The position numbers were made by a program, and so were the translations under genes. This document shows positions 7,211 to 15,953 of a stretch of 38,261 bases of DNA, one piece after another (position 1 is the first letter of the stretch; each line of letters begins with the position of its first letter). The notes beneath the pieces were generated by a model. That model made no database searches, was not told the DNA's origin, and saw only the letters and a program-made list of their open reading frames with translations. This DNA comes from an uncultured Alphaproteobacteria bacterium (GTDB taxonomy: Bacteria; Pseudomonadota; Alphaproteobacteria; Caulobacterales; Caulobacteraceae): contig CAIOSI010000046.1 in NCBI GenBank assembly GCA_903860975.1, forward strand, positions 1 to 38,261. The letters run 5' to 3'.

Positions 7211-10003
7211 TTGACCGACGAAACCAACACTCCGCCGGCCGACCGGCACGGGGGCATCGCCCCTATCGCGATCGAAGACGAGCTGAAGCGCTCGTATCTC
7301 GACTACGCCATGAGCGTGATCGTAAGCCGGGCGCTGCCCGATGTGCGCGATGGCCTGAAGCCCGTGCACCGGCGAATTCTGTTCTCGATGAACGAGCAGG
7401 GGCACACCCCCGATCGGTCCTACGTGAAGTCGGCCCGCGTGGTCGGCGATGTCATGGGTAAATATCACCCGCACGGCGATCTGGCGATTTACGACACGCT
7501 GGTTCGGATGGCGCAGCCGTTCTCCATGGGCCTTTTGCTGATCGACGGGCAGGGGAACTTTGGCTCGGTAGATAACGATCCGCCGGCGGCCATGCGATAC
7601 ACCGAATGCCGGCTGACCAAGGCCGCCATGTCGATCCTGGCCGATCTCGATAAGGACACGGTCGACTTTAAGGATAACTACGATGGCTCAGAGCATGAGC
7701 CGGTTGTCCTGCCGAGCCGGGTGCCCAATCTGCTGGTCAATGGCGCAGGCGGTATCGCCGTCGGCATGGCCACCAATATTCCGCCCCATAATCTGGGAGA
7801 AGTGATCGACGCCTGCTTAGCCTACGTCGATGATCCCGAGGTCAGCCTCGAGGCTCTGCTCGATATCGTTCCCGGCCCGGATTTCCCGACCGGCGGCCAG
7901 ATTGTCGGCCGCACGGGTCCGCGACAGGCGCTTATGACGGGGCGCGGATCGGTGATCATGCGAGGTGTGGCCTCCATCGAGGAGATCCGCAAGGAACGCG
8001 AGGCGATCATCATCCATTCGATCCCCTATCAGCTGAATAAGGCTGCACTTGTCGAACGCATCGCCGAGTTGGTGCGCGAGAAGCGGATCGAGGGCATATC
8101 GGACCTGCGCGATGAGAGCGACCGTCAGGGTATGCGCATCGTCATCGAGATGAAGCGCGATGCGCCCGCCGACGTGATCCTCAATCAGCTCTATCGCTAC
8201 ACGCCACTGCAGAGCTCATTCGGCGTCAATATGCTGGCCCTGAACCGTGGACGGCCCGAGCAAATGGGCCTGCGGGACATGGTCACCGCCTTCGTGGATT
8301 TCCGCGAAGAGGTCGTGATCCGTCGGACGAAGTTCGAGCTGTCGAAGTCTCGCGATCGGGGCCATGTCTTGGTCGGCCTGGCTATCGCCGTGGCGAACAT
8401 TGACGAATTCATCCACATCATCCGTTCGTCGAAGGATCCGGCTGAAGCCCGCGAACGGCTGATTGCGAAAGATTGGCCGGCCGGTGACATGCTGCCGCTG
8501 GTCGAACTGATCGCTGACCCACGCACCCTTGTCATCGACGGCGACAAAATCCGGCTTTCCGACGAGCAGGCCCGGGCCATTCTGGCTTTGACGCTGTCTC
8601 GCCTCACAGGCCTTGGCCGAGATGAGATTTTTGGTGAGGCCCAGACGCTCGCCGACGCCATCGCGGGCTACCTTGCGCTGCTGGCTTCGACCGAAGCGAT
8701 TATGGCCATCGTGCGCCAAGAACTGGTGGACGTGCGCCAGGCCTATGCTGTGCCGCGGCGCACCGAGATCGTTGATGGCGAGGCCGACGTCGAGGACGAG
8801 GACCTGATCGCCCGCGAGGACATGGTGATCACCGTGACCCACGGCGGGTACGTCAAGCGTACCGCGTTGACCACCTATCGGACGCAGCATCGGGGCGGCA
8901 AGGGCCGCTCTGGAATGTCGACCAAGCAAGAAGATGCGGTCACCCGTGTCTTCTCCGCGAACACCCACACGCCGGTTTTGTTCTTCTCGTCAGGCGGCAA
9001 GGTCTACAAGTTAAAGGTCTGGCGACTGCCCGTCGGCACGCCGACCTCGCGCGGCAAGGCGTTTATCAATTTGCTGCCCATCGAACCTGGCGAAAGCATC
9101 ACTTCGATCCTGCCGCTGCCGGAAGACGAGGCGACCTGGGATCAGTATGACGTCATGTTCTCCACCCGCTCTGGCGGGGTTCGGAGGAACAAGCTCTCCG
9201 ATTTCGTGGACGTCCGTCGAAACGGAAAGATCGCCATGAAACTTGACGAGGGCGACAGCATCATTGGCGTCGGCATCTGCAACGCCCAGGTCAATGACAT
9301 CTTGCTGACCACAGCGCTCGGCCGCTGCATTCGTTTTGCGACTGAAGAGGTTCGTGTTTTCGCTGGGCGCGACTCGACCGGCGTCCGCGGGATTCGGCTG
9401 GCTGAGGGGGATACTGTGATCTCCATGGCGATCTTGCGTTCCGTCGATGCGACGCCGGACGAACGCAGTGCCTACGTCAAGCATGCCAGCGCCATGCGCA
9501 AAGCGCGCGGCGAGGTGACGGAGGCTGATGAACCTGCGGCACCGGACGATGACGACGGCGAGGCTGATCAAGGCCTGGTGTCCCTACCTGTTGAACGCAT
9601 CGCGGCGCTGGAAGCGGCCGAGGAGATCATTCTTACCGTTTCGACAGAGGGCTTCGGTAAACGCACATCGGCCTACGAATTCCGCCGGACCGGGCGCGGC
9701 GGGCAGGGACTGCTTGCGCAGGATCTCACCCGCAAAGGTGGCAAACTTGCGGCCTCATTCCCCGTCGAGGAGTTTGACGAGATCCTGCTGGTCACCGATC
9801 AGGGCCAGCTTATCCGCACGCCGGTAAGCCAGGTCCGCATGGTCGGGCGCAATACCTCTGGCGTTACGATCTTCCGTACAGCGCCGGACGAGCATGTGGT
9901 CTCGGTGGAGCGTCTTGCCGATGCGGGTCAGGACGATGTCGATGATCCCCCCGGTCAGGCACCTGATACAGAGCCGAACGGCGAGGGCTCGCTGGACGAC
10001 TAA
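7211..10003 (+). CDS. gyrA: DNA gyrase subunit A
   Basis: A 930-residue gyrase A subunit, which cuts and rejoins DNA to introduce negative supercoils with GyrB. The only possible start before the conserved N-terminus is TTG at 7211, because an in-frame TAA lies at 7199-7201; no clear ribosome binding site precedes it. The winged-helix region contains [13 protein letters not shown] (84-96) and the catalytic Tyr130 in RYTECRL. Leu91 occupies the position of E. coli Ser83, whereas Asp95 matches Asp87. The C-terminal DNA-wrapping domain starts near 540 with a GyrA box variant, HRGGKG. It has an acidic insertion (PDDDDGEAD) near residues 778-786, a type of insertion I recall from alphaproteobacteria, and a long acidic tail. 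A GANTC site lies 20 bases before the start. Confidence 0.98.
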   Translation: MTDETNTPPADRHGGIAPIAIEDELKRSYLDYAMSVIVSRALPDVRDGLKPVHRRILFSMNEQGHTPDRSYVKSARVVGDVMGKYHPHGDLAIYDTLVRMAQPFSMGLLLIDGQGNFGSVDNDPPAAMRYTECRLTKAAMSILADLDKDTVDFKDNYDGSEHEPVVLPSRVPNLLVNGAGGIAVGMATNIPPHNLGEVIDACLAYVDDPEVSLEALLDIVPGPDFPTGGQIVGRTGPRQALMTGRGSVIMRGVASIEEIRKEREAIIIHSIPYQLNKAALVERIAELVREKRIEGISDLRDESDRQGMRIVIEMKRDAPADVILNQLYRYTPLQSSFGVNMLALNRGRPEQMGLRDMVTAFVDFREEVVIRRTKFELSKSRDRGHVLVGLAIAVANIDEFIHIIRSSKDPAEARERLIAKDWPAGDMLPLVELIADPRTLVIDGDKIRLSDEQARAILALTLSRLTGLGRDEIFGEAQTLADAIAGYLALLASTEAIMAIVRQELVDVRQAYAVPRRTEIVDGEADVEDEDLIAREDMVITVTHGGYVKRTALTTYRTQHRGGKGRSGMSTKQEDAVTRVFSANTHTPVLFFSSGGKVYKLKVWRLPVGTPTSRGKAFINLLPIEPGESITSILPLPEDEATWDQYDVMFSTRSGGVRRNKLSDFVDVRRNGKIAMKLDEGDSIIGVGICNAQVNDILLTTALGRCIRFATEEVRVFAGRDSTGVRGIRLAEGDTVISMAILRSVDATPDERSAYVKHASAMRKARGEVTEADEPAAPDDDDGEADQGLVSLPVERIAALEAAEEIILTVSTEGFGKRTSAYEFRRTGRGGQGLLAQDLTRKGGKLAASFPVEEFDEILLVTDQGQLIRTPVSQVRMVGRNTSGVTIFRTAPDEHVVSVERLADAGQDDVDDPPGQAPDTEPNGEGSLDD

Positions 10004-10096
10004 TTGACAGAACGATGTGCGGTGAACGATATTCATCGAAATTGACTAGGTGACCTACTGCATTCAGGCTTCTGCCAAATTCGGCGGGGTCGGAAC

Positions 10097-10669
10097 GTGG
10101 GTAAAATTCTCGCGGTGCTGTACGGCGGGCTCAGCTACGTCGTTTTCTTCGGCGCTTTCCTCTACGCGATCGCCTTCGCTGATGATGTCGTGGTTCCAAA
10201 AACGATTGATTCGGACCCAGCCGGCCTTCAAAACCTGGTGGACCCGGATTGTTCCGAAGGTCGCAGAGCGCTCAACCTATGTGCTTTGGTCTTCGCTCGC
10301 CTTGGTGCTCATCTACTCGCAATGGCGTGCATTACCCAGGCCCGTAGTCTGGGCCACCCGCGGACCGTTTGCGAGTTTTCTGTTGGTTGTGAACGGCTTT
10401 GGCTGGCTTAGAGTGCTGATCAGTACGTTCCTGATCAACCACTTTGACCTCTTCGGTCTGCGTCAGGTGTGGGCCTATGCCTCAGGCAAGGAAAATCTCG
10501 CCTCCGGAATTCAGGACACCTGGTTTTTGCGATCGCCACCACGGGTTACATGCTCGTCGGCATCCAGCTTGAGGAGCATGATCTCGTGGCCTTATTTGGC
10601 GAGACCTGTGTCGGCCACCGCCGACAGGTTTCAATGCGCCTGCCGTGGATTCCTAGCTCGAAGGCCTAA
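10097..10669 (+). pseudogene. Degraded MddA-like methanethiol S-methyltransferase
   Basis: Three pieces of one protein family appear in alternating frames. Piece 1 begins with GTG at 10097 (MGKILAVLYGGLSYVVFFGA...VPKTIDSD, to about 10216). Piece 2 runs from about 10212 to 10496 in the next frame (QPAFKTWWTRIVPKVAERST, then a hydrophobic helix, LISTFLINHFDLFGLRQVW). Piece 3 returns to the first frame from about 10508 (GHLVFAIATTGYMLVGIQLE, to a stop at 10669). This order matches MddA/NnrU-like membrane methyltransferases, which methylate methanethiol to dimethyl sulfide. The second helix between pieces 1 and 2, and the conserved RHP-containing segment between pieces 2 and 3, are absent, so the changes are deletions and not simple base-call errors. 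The continuous frame from 10050 to 10685 is not the ancestral product. An active protein is very unlikely. Confidence 0.75.
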
Positions 10670-10754
10670 GATCGACCTCTCATAGCGATTTCCGCTTGCC
10701 TAAAACGCCTCCGGCGGCGAAAGGCGAAGATCGGTAGTTTGGGGATCAAGCCGC

Positions 10755-11249
10755 ATGACCCGCGTCGGGCTCTATCCGGGCAGTTTCGACCCCATTCATA
10801 ATGGCCATACGGACATCATTGGCCGGGCTGTGAAGCTTGTGGACAAGCTCGTGCTTGGCGTCGCCGTCGACACGGGTAAGAGCATGATGTTCTCCCTGGA
10901 AGAGCGGGTGGCGATTGTCGAAGAGGCTATCGCGCCTTTTCGCGTATCGACCGAGATCGTGGTGCTTCCCTACAAAGGGCTAACCACCCTTTTTGCCCGC
11001 GAAATCGGGGCAGGAATCATGGTGCGCGGATTGCGCGCCGTGTCGGACTTTGAGTTTGAATTCTCGATTACCGCCATGAACCAGCAACTCGACCGCGACA
11101 TCGAGACGGTGTTTTTGATGGCCGATCCCCGCCACCTGGCGATCGCCTCCAAGCTGGTCAAGGAGATCGCTTTGCTGGGCGGTGACGTCACGAAGTTTGT
11201 CAGCCCCAGCGTTAAGGACCGATTGAGCGCCAAGGCCAACAGGTCCTAA
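10755..11249 (+). CDS. coaD: Phosphopantetheine adenylyltransferase
   Basis: A 164-residue enzyme of coenzyme A synthesis that joins 4'-phosphopantetheine and ATP to form dephospho-CoA and pyrophosphate in the cytoplasm. The nucleotidyltransferase signature GSFDPIHNGH is at residues 9-18 with the ATP-binding T/HxGH histidines 15 and 18. Further family blocks are FSLEERVAIVEEA, VRGLRAVSDFEFEFSITAMN (about 89-108) and IASKLVKEIALLGGDVTKFV. Length is normal for bacterial CoaD. It begins a tight plus-strand run (coaD, two cyclophilins, queA, tgt) and follows the mddA-like remnant by 85 bases. No special regulation seen. Confidence 0.97.
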   Translation: MTRVGLYPGSFDPIHNGHTDIIGRAVKLVDKLVLGVAVDTGKSMMFSLEERVAIVEEAIAPFRVSTEIVVLPYKGLTTLFAREIGAGIMVRGLRAVSDFEFEFSITAMNQQLDRDIETVFLMADPRHLAIASKLVKEIALLGGDVTKFVSPSVKDRLSAKANRS

Positions 11250-11294
11250 GAGCCTGCCTGGCGTCTTTGCTTATGGCCGATTACGAGTGACCCT

Positions 11295-12173
11295 ATGAAA
11301 CTCACCTTCCTGCTCGCTGCCGCTTTGGCGGCTTTCGGTGTTAGCGCCTCAGCCGCGCCCAAGGACAAGGCGCCGGCGCTTGCGGCCGCCAGGCCAGTGG
11401 GTGTGGCGGGCCCGGGCACCACAGACTGGCGCACGCCCGATCCCAACGATGTCCTGGTCATTGATACCAACAAGGGGCGCATCGTCGTGGAAATGATCCC
11501 GGAAGCAGCGCCCCAGCACGTCACGCAGATCCGGGCCCTGGCCCACGAGAGCTTTTACGACGGCTTGAGGTTCTTTCGCGTCATCGACAAGTTCATGGAT
11601 CAGACTGGAGATCCGCAAAACAACGGTGTGGGAGGCTCGTCCAAGCCCAATATACCACCCGAGTTTACCTTCCGCCGTGGCTCCGACCTGGGATTCGTGA
11701 TGGCGGCCGACCAGACCGTGGCGGAGATCGGCTTCTTGAAGTCCCTTCCCGTCGAAAGCCAGTCGATGATGTTGGGCGCTATGACGAAGGACCAAAAAGT
11801 CACCGCCTGGAGCCTCTATTGCCAAGGCGTGATGGGCATGGCCCGAGACGAAGATCCAGGTAGCGGCAACAGCCAGTTCTTCCTGATGCGCTATCCCTAT
11901 CCGTCGCTTGAGCGCAAATACACCGCCTGGGGTCGCGTCATCAGCGGTCTGGACGTCGTACGCGCGATCAAGACCGGTGAGCCGGTGGAGGCACCGCAGG
12001 ACTTCATGCAGCACGTGCGCGTGTTGGCCGACATTCCTGAGGCGGAGCGCCCAAAAATACGGGTGATCGATCCTAAGGGGCCGTGGTTTAAGGCTCAAAT
12101 CGAACGCGTTCGCGCGGCGAAAGGCGCAGACTTCACGGCCTGCGATGTAGACATTCCTGTAGAGGTGAAGTGA
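11295..12173 (+). CDS. Periplasmic cyclophilin-type peptidyl-prolyl isomerase
   Basis: A 292-residue exported prolyl isomerase that should assist folding of envelope proteins. A signal peptide (MKLTFLLAAALAAFGVSASA) covers the first ~20 residues. The cyclophilin domain starts near residue 54 (VLVIDTNKGRIVVEMIP) and contains FYDGLRFFRVIDKFMDQTGD with the usual Arg, Phe and Gln of the active site, plus GNSQFFLM and YTAWGRVI. Between the two halves of the active site there is an insertion of roughly 40-50 residues (about 120-185, including MLGAMTKDQKVTAW) that standard PpiA/PpiB proteins lack. An extra C-terminal tail has one cysteine. The stop codon overlaps the start of the next cyclophilin gene by one base (TGATG), so the two are probably co-translated. 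Confidence 0.92.
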   Translation: MKLTFLLAAALAAFGVSASAAPKDKAPALAAARPVGVAGPGTTDWRTPDPNDVLVIDTNKGRIVVEMIPEAAPQHVTQIRALAHESFYDGLRFFRVIDKFMDQTGDPQNNGVGGSSKPNIPPEFTFRRGSDLGFVMAADQTVAEIGFLKSLPVESQSMMLGAMTKDQKVTAWSLYCQGVMGMARDEDPGSGNSQFFLMRYPYPSLERKYTAWGRVISGLDVVRAIKTGEPVEAPQDFMQHVRVLADIPEAERPKIRVIDPKGPWFKAQIERVRAAKGADFTACDVDIPVEVK

Positions 12174-12664
12174 TGGCCCCCAAAGCCAATAAACCGTCCG
12201 TCAAGAAGAGCAGCGGCGATAGCGATATTCTGATCATGGAATTGGCGAGCGGCGTGGTGACCATCAAGCTACGTCCTGACCTGGCACCGCAGCACGTGGC
12301 TCGGATCAAGGAACTGGCGAGCGAAGGTTTCTACGACGGTGTCGTCTTCCATCGCGTCATTCCTGGTTTCATGGCTCAGGGGGGTGACCCCACAGGAACC
12401 GGTATGGGCGGATCACCGAAGGCCAACTTGGCCTCGGAGTTCTCGGCTGAGCCTCATATCCGCGGCATCTGCTCCATGGCGCGATCGCAGAGCCCACATT
12501 CGGCCAACAGCCAGTTCTTCATCTGCTTTGATGACGCCCGATTCCTAGACAATCAGTACACAGTCTGGGGCGAAGTCACGGAGGGTATGGAGCATGTCGA
12601 TGCGTTGCCAAAGGGCGAGCCGCCCCGTGCGCCGGGCGCGATCGTTTCGATGAAGGTGGCCTAG
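12173..12664 (+). CDS. Cytoplasmic cyclophilin-type peptidyl-prolyl isomerase
   Basis: A 163-residue cyclophilin without a signal peptide, so it acts in the cytoplasm. After a short basic N-terminus the domain shows [20 protein letters not shown], the active-site segment [20 protein letters not shown] (Arg, Phe and Gln as in PpiB), [10 protein letters not shown] and YTVWGEV. It lacks the insertion found in the upstream paralogue. The start codon is the ATG at 12173 overlapping the TGA of the previous gene; a GAGG site at 12162-12165 lies within that gene. The one-base-earlier frame alternative GTG at 12170 is less likely. The gene symbol ppiB would fit, but paralogue naming varies. Confidence 0.94.
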   Translation: MAPKANKPSVKKSSGDSDILIMELASGVVTIKLRPDLAPQHVARIKELASEGFYDGVVFHRVIPGFMAQGGDPTGTGMGGSPKANLASEFSAEPHIRGICSMARSQSPHSANSQFFICFDDARFLDNQYTVWGEVTEGMEHVDALPKGEPPRAPGAIVSMKVA

Positions 12665-12714
12665 GCGGCCCTGACTTGACGCGACTGGCGGGGCGTGGCC
12701 TTCACGCGCCCGCC

Positions 12715-13791
12715 ATGCAACTTTCAGACTTCGACTTCGACCTTCCAGAGGATCGCATTGCGCTGAGGCCGGCGAGCCCCCGCGATAGCGCCCGCTTGTT
12801 GGCTGTGGGCGAGGGGGCGCGCTTGCGCGATCTGAGCGTCAGCGACCTACCCGGGGAACTGCGGGCCGGTGATGTCTTGGTGCTTAACGATACCCGCGTC
12901 ATTGCTGCACGTCTAAAGGGCCTTCGCCATCGCGGTGACAGCCAGGTGGCCGTGGAAGCCACCTTGCATCGCAGGCTGAGCCCGCACAGTTGGACGGCCT
13001 TCATGCGCCCGGGAAAGCGGTTGGCGGTGGGTGATCGGATCGTGTTCGGGCAAAGCTCCGATCGCGCCTGCCTGCTTGGGGTGCTTGACGCCACTGTAAA
13101 AGATAAAGGCGAAGGCGGTGAGTTGACGTTGAGCTTTGATCTTTCGGGCCCCGATCTGGACGCCGCCATTGCCGAGAGGGGCGCTATGCCGTTGCCGCCC
13201 TACATCGCCACCAAACGTGCGCACGACGCGCAGGATCGAAGCGACTATCAGACGGTTTACGCTCAGGCAGACGGCTCGGTGGCGGCTCCGACCGCTGGTC
13301 TGCACTTCACACCCGATCTGCTCGCACGCCTGTTGGCGGCGGGCGTCGAGACCGCCTTCGTGACCCTTCATGTCGGGGCCGGGACCTTCCTGCCCGTAAA
13401 GACCGAAGTGGTGGCCGAGCACCGAATGCATCCCGAACGGGGAGAGGTTGAAGCTGCGACGGCTGCCCGCCTCAACGCTGCGCGGCAGGCCGGTGGTCGA
13501 ATCGTTTGTGTTGGGACCACCTCGCTACGTCTTCTTGAGTCTGCCACCGACGAGGAAGGCGTGATTGGTGCGTTTGCCGGTGAGACCGCGATCTTCATCA
13601 CGCCCGGCTATCGATTCCGCGCCGCCGACGGGCTGATGACCAACTTCCACCTGCCCAAGTCGACGCTCTTTATGCTGGTCTCGGCTTTCGCCGGGCTTCA
13701 GACGATGCGAGCCGCCTACCGGCATGCGATCGCCACAGGCTATCGGTTCTACTCCTATGGTGACGCAAGCTTGCTTTGGCGCGTGGCCTGA
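12715..13791 (+). CDS. queA: S-adenosylmethionine:tRNA ribosyltransferase-isomerase
   Basis: A 358-residue enzyme that transfers the ribosyl part of SAM to preQ1 in tRNA, giving epoxyqueuosine. The family blocks are present in order: [16 protein letters not shown] (N-terminus), [84 protein letters not shown] and [12 protein letters not shown] (C-terminus). The ATG at 12715 yields the conserved N-terminus; a TTG at 12676 would add 13 unrelated residues. Its stop overlaps the tgt start by one base (TGATG). queA and tgt act in consecutive steps of queuosine synthesis, which explains the coupling. Confidence 0.97.
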   Translation: MQLSDFDFDLPEDRIALRPASPRDSARLLAVGEGARLRDLSVSDLPGELRAGDVLVLNDTRVIAARLKGLRHRGDSQVAVEATLHRRLSPHSWTAFMRPGKRLAVGDRIVFGQSSDRACLLGVLDATVKDKGEGGELTLSFDLSGPDLDAAIAERGAMPLPPYIATKRAHDAQDRSDYQTVYAQADGSVAAPTAGLHFTPDLLARLLAAGVETAFVTLHVGAGTFLPVKTEVVAEHRMHPERGEVEAATAARLNAARQAGGRIVCVGTTSLRLLESATDEEGVIGAFAGETAIFITPGYRFRAADGLMTNFHLPKSTLFMLVSAFAGLQTMRAAYRHAIATGYRFYSYGDASLLWRVA

Positions 13792-14921
13792 TGGTGGCCT
13801 TTCCCTTTTCAATAGCTGCGACCGACGGCAAGGCGCGCACAGGCCTGCTCTCAACACCGCGCGGCGATATACGCACGCCGGCTTTCATGCCGGTCGGGAC
13901 GGCTGGCACGGTCAAGGCGTTGAGCGTCGATCAGGTGGCCGCCACCGGTGCCGACATCTTGCTGGGAAACACATACCACCTGATGCTTCGCCCCACGGCC
14001 GAACGGGTCGCGCGACTTGGAGGGCTCCATCGCTTCATGCGCTGGGAAAAGCCGATCCTGACCGATAGCGGTGGCTTCCAGGTGATGTCGCTGTCGAAGA
14101 TCTCCAAGGTCACGGAAGAGGCGGTCACATTCCAGAGCCATATCGATGGCTCCAGACACGTGCTCACCCCCGAGCGCTCGATCGAGATTCAAGCTGATCT
14201 TCTGGGGTCTGACATCGTCATGCAGCTCGACGAGCTGGTGGCGCTGCCGGCGACGCAGGATCGAGCCGCCGACGCAATGCGCCGCTCGGCGCGTTGGGGG
14301 CAGCGCTCGAAGGTGGCCTTCGGTGCACGCGATACCCAAGCGCTTTTCGGCATCCAGCAGGGTGGCATGTCGCAGACTCTGCGCGAAGAGTCCGCCGCTA
14401 GGCTGACCGACATCGGCTTCGACGGCTACGCTATTGGCGGACTTGCGGTCGGCGAAGGCCACGCGGGAATGGTCGAGGTTCTAGACTATGCGCCAAGCAT
14501 GCTTCCCGTGGAGCGGCCGCGTTACCTGATGGGCGTCGGCAAGCCCATCGACATCGTCGAGGCGGTGGCTCGAGGGGTCGATATGTTCGATTGCGTTCTG
14601 CCCACGCGATCTGGCCGCCACGGCCAGGCCTGGAGTTGGGAAGGTTCGCTCAACCTTAAGAACGCTCGGTTCGCCGAGGATGACACGCCATTGGACGCTA
14701 CGAGCAGCTGTCCCGCTTCACGCGATTATTCCAAGGCCTATCTGCACCATCTGGTGAAGTCTGAGGAGATCTTGGGACAGGTGCTGCTCTCCTGGCATAA
14801 CCTGGCTTTTTTCCAGGAGCTGATGGGGGGATTACGCGCCGCGATCTTAGAGGGGCGGCTGGAGAGATTTCGCCGCGACTTTGCGGCCCGGCTCGCTCAG
14901 CGCGAGGTCGCCGTCAGCTAG
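13791..14921 (+). CDS. tgt: tRNA-guanine transglycosylase, with altered zinc site
   Basis: A 376-residue TGT, which swaps guanine 34 of GUN-anticodon tRNAs for preQ1. The catalytic aspartates are present: Asp92 in TDSGGFQ and the nucleophile Asp267 in [11 protein letters not shown] (equivalent to Asp280 of the Zymomonas enzyme). FGIQQGG and GGLAVGE blocks are intact. Two features are odd. First, at the zinc site (Zymomonas Cys318, Cys320, Cys323, His349) the sequence has Ser305, Cys307, Ser310 and His336, so two cysteine ligands are serines. Second, the preQ1-pocket Cys158 is Leu149 (MQLDELV). Spacing is constant between the two proteins, so the alignment is secure. The start overlaps the queA stop. 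The enzyme may still work with a weaker or absent zinc; this is inference. Confidence 0.95.
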   Translation: MVAFPFSIAATDGKARTGLLSTPRGDIRTPAFMPVGTAGTVKALSVDQVAATGADILLGNTYHLMLRPTAERVARLGGLHRFMRWEKPILTDSGGFQVMSLSKISKVTEEAVTFQSHIDGSRHVLTPERSIEIQADLLGSDIVMQLDELVALPATQDRAADAMRRSARWGQRSKVAFGARDTQALFGIQQGGMSQTLREESAARLTDIGFDGYAIGGLAVGEGHAGMVEVLDYAPSMLPVERPRYLMGVGKPIDIVEAVARGVDMFDCVLPTRSGRHGQAWSWEGSLNLKNARFAEDDTPLDATSSCPASRDYSKAYLHHLVKSEEILGQVLLSWHNLAFFQELMGGLRAAILEGRLERFRRDFAARLAQREVAVS

Positions 14922-15512
14922 CGGCTGGCGTGAACGCAAGACGTGGGCTTTAGCGTTTTATCAGGCACCGGTGCGACGGCGAGCGCGTGGCGACCTTAGT
15001 CGATGCCTTGCGTCCCCTACGGCTCCCCAAACCCTTGCGATAGGCTCAGCCAAAGGCCCCGGCGGTAATGGTGGCTCAGAGGAGGCCGTCGTGGCGTTCG
15101 GTGCCGAGGGCTTCATTCAAGGTCGCCGAGCCGGTCATGAGGTTGCCGACCCAGATGAGGTCTGTGCACCGGCCTGGGCCTGTAGAAGAATGTCGGAAAT
15201 CTTGGTGCGCAGGACGTGGCGATCGCGCGGTGGAAATTCTGCGACGCTCCTGAGGCCGGTGCGGCCCGGCTCAGCTGGGGCGTGTACCTTTTCAGGTGCC
15301 GCAGTCGGGCGCGGTCAGGCCGGCGGATACGACAAGGTCAGTGGCGGAAAAAGGAAAGGGCGGTGCTGTGGCGCATCGAAGTCCAGCGCAGACAAAATCT
15401 GGGCGATTTCTGAGCCGCGACAATCAAGCAGACTTGCGCCAGCCCCTTGCGCCGCAAGGGTCCGGCGCCTAAGGTCCGCGCCGCTTCGCCAGGGTCTAAA
15501 GCCCCGCGTCGT
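14922..15512. other. 591-base stretch without a supportable gene
   Basis: No recognised protein is encoded. A plus-strand frame stays open from 14881 to 15522, but it starts inside tgt, runs into the tRNA and has a random-looking Arg/Ser/Gly-rich composition. On the minus strand one frame from 15512 to 15135 has a single internal TGA (15315-15317) and some protein-like stretches (for example SEIAQILSALDFDAPQ and RTKISDILLQAQAG) but no start codon. It could be a decayed gene. A 7-bp hairpin (15444-15450 with 15454-15460) lies near the tRNA promoter region. Confidence 0.5.
15447..15473 (+). promoter_or_regulatory. Possible promoter of tRNA-Lys
   Basis: TTGCGCC (15447-15453) and GCCTAAG (15467-15473) are separated by 13 bases, similar to the Caulobacter housekeeping consensus TTGaCgS-N10-14-GCTANAWC. 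This would start transcription about 30 bases before the tRNA. The match is partial and overlaps a small inverted repeat. Confidence 0.3.
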
Positions 15513-15587
15513 GGGCCGGTAGCTCAGTGGTAGAGCATTCGACTTTTAATCGAATGGTCGTGAGTTCGAACCTCACCCGGCCTACCA
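15513..15587 (+). tRNA. tRNA-Lys (anticodon UUU)
   Basis: A complete cloverleaf can be drawn: acceptor stem GGGCCGG with CCGGCCT (first pair G-U), D stem GCTC/GAGC, anticodon stem TTCGA/TCGAA with loop CTTTTAA, and T arm GTGAG-TTCGAAC-CTCAC. The anticodon TTT at 15545-15547 reads Lys AAA/AAG codons. The discriminator base is A, and CCA is encoded at 15585-15587. Confidence 0.97.
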
Positions 15588-15953
15588 ATAATTTCAACAA
15601 CTTAGCAGATCTCAGGGTGAGCTCTGCGCGGCTTGGCTGCGAAATTTTTCGAGCGATCAGGGTCAGCGGCTCATCGGTATGTCGTTAACCGAAAGCGAAT
15701 TCTAGAAGCGAATTCAACCACATGGTACCAAGCGCTCCGGGTCGCATCTCGGGATGAGGTGCGACGCGTATGACACGCATGGCGCGGCGAATAGCCCGCT
15801 GACATATTGCGCGATGAGCATCCCCAAATCCGCTTGACCGTTTAGGCTTCCTTGTCACGCTTTGTGTCCTGGCCTGCGTGGCCATCGATGCAACTTTCGG
15901 CGGCTTAGCCCCCTCAGATATTCCTAACACCGCGCGGAGGAGCGCCCGATCAG
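15588..15953. other. 366-base stretch without a supportable gene
   Basis: No convincing coding frame. A minus-strand frame at 15685-15930 is Arg-rich and overlaps the expected leader of the next gene. A nine-base direct repeat AGCGAATTC occurs at 15694-15702 and 15707-15715. TTGACCG at 15834-15840 could be a -35 element for the GST gene, but no matching -10 is clear. No terminator for the tRNA was recognised. Confidence 0.5.

Noticed and set aside
10050..10685. 211-residue open frame after gyrA
   Set aside because: Only its middle third matches the MddA-like family; both ends are out-of-frame readings of the decayed gene, so it is not annotated as a CDS.
15135..15512. Minus-strand frame with one TGA
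   Set aside because: No start codon and no recognised homologue; kept only as a possible relic in the intergenic entry.
14881..15522. 213-residue plus-strand frame between tgt and the tRNA
   Set aside because: It begins inside tgt, runs into the tRNA, and has low-complexity Arg/Gly/Ser composition with no family resemblance.
15685..15930. 81-residue minus-strand frame before the GST gene
   Set aside because: Arg-rich, no domain, and antisense to the likely promoter region of the GST gene.
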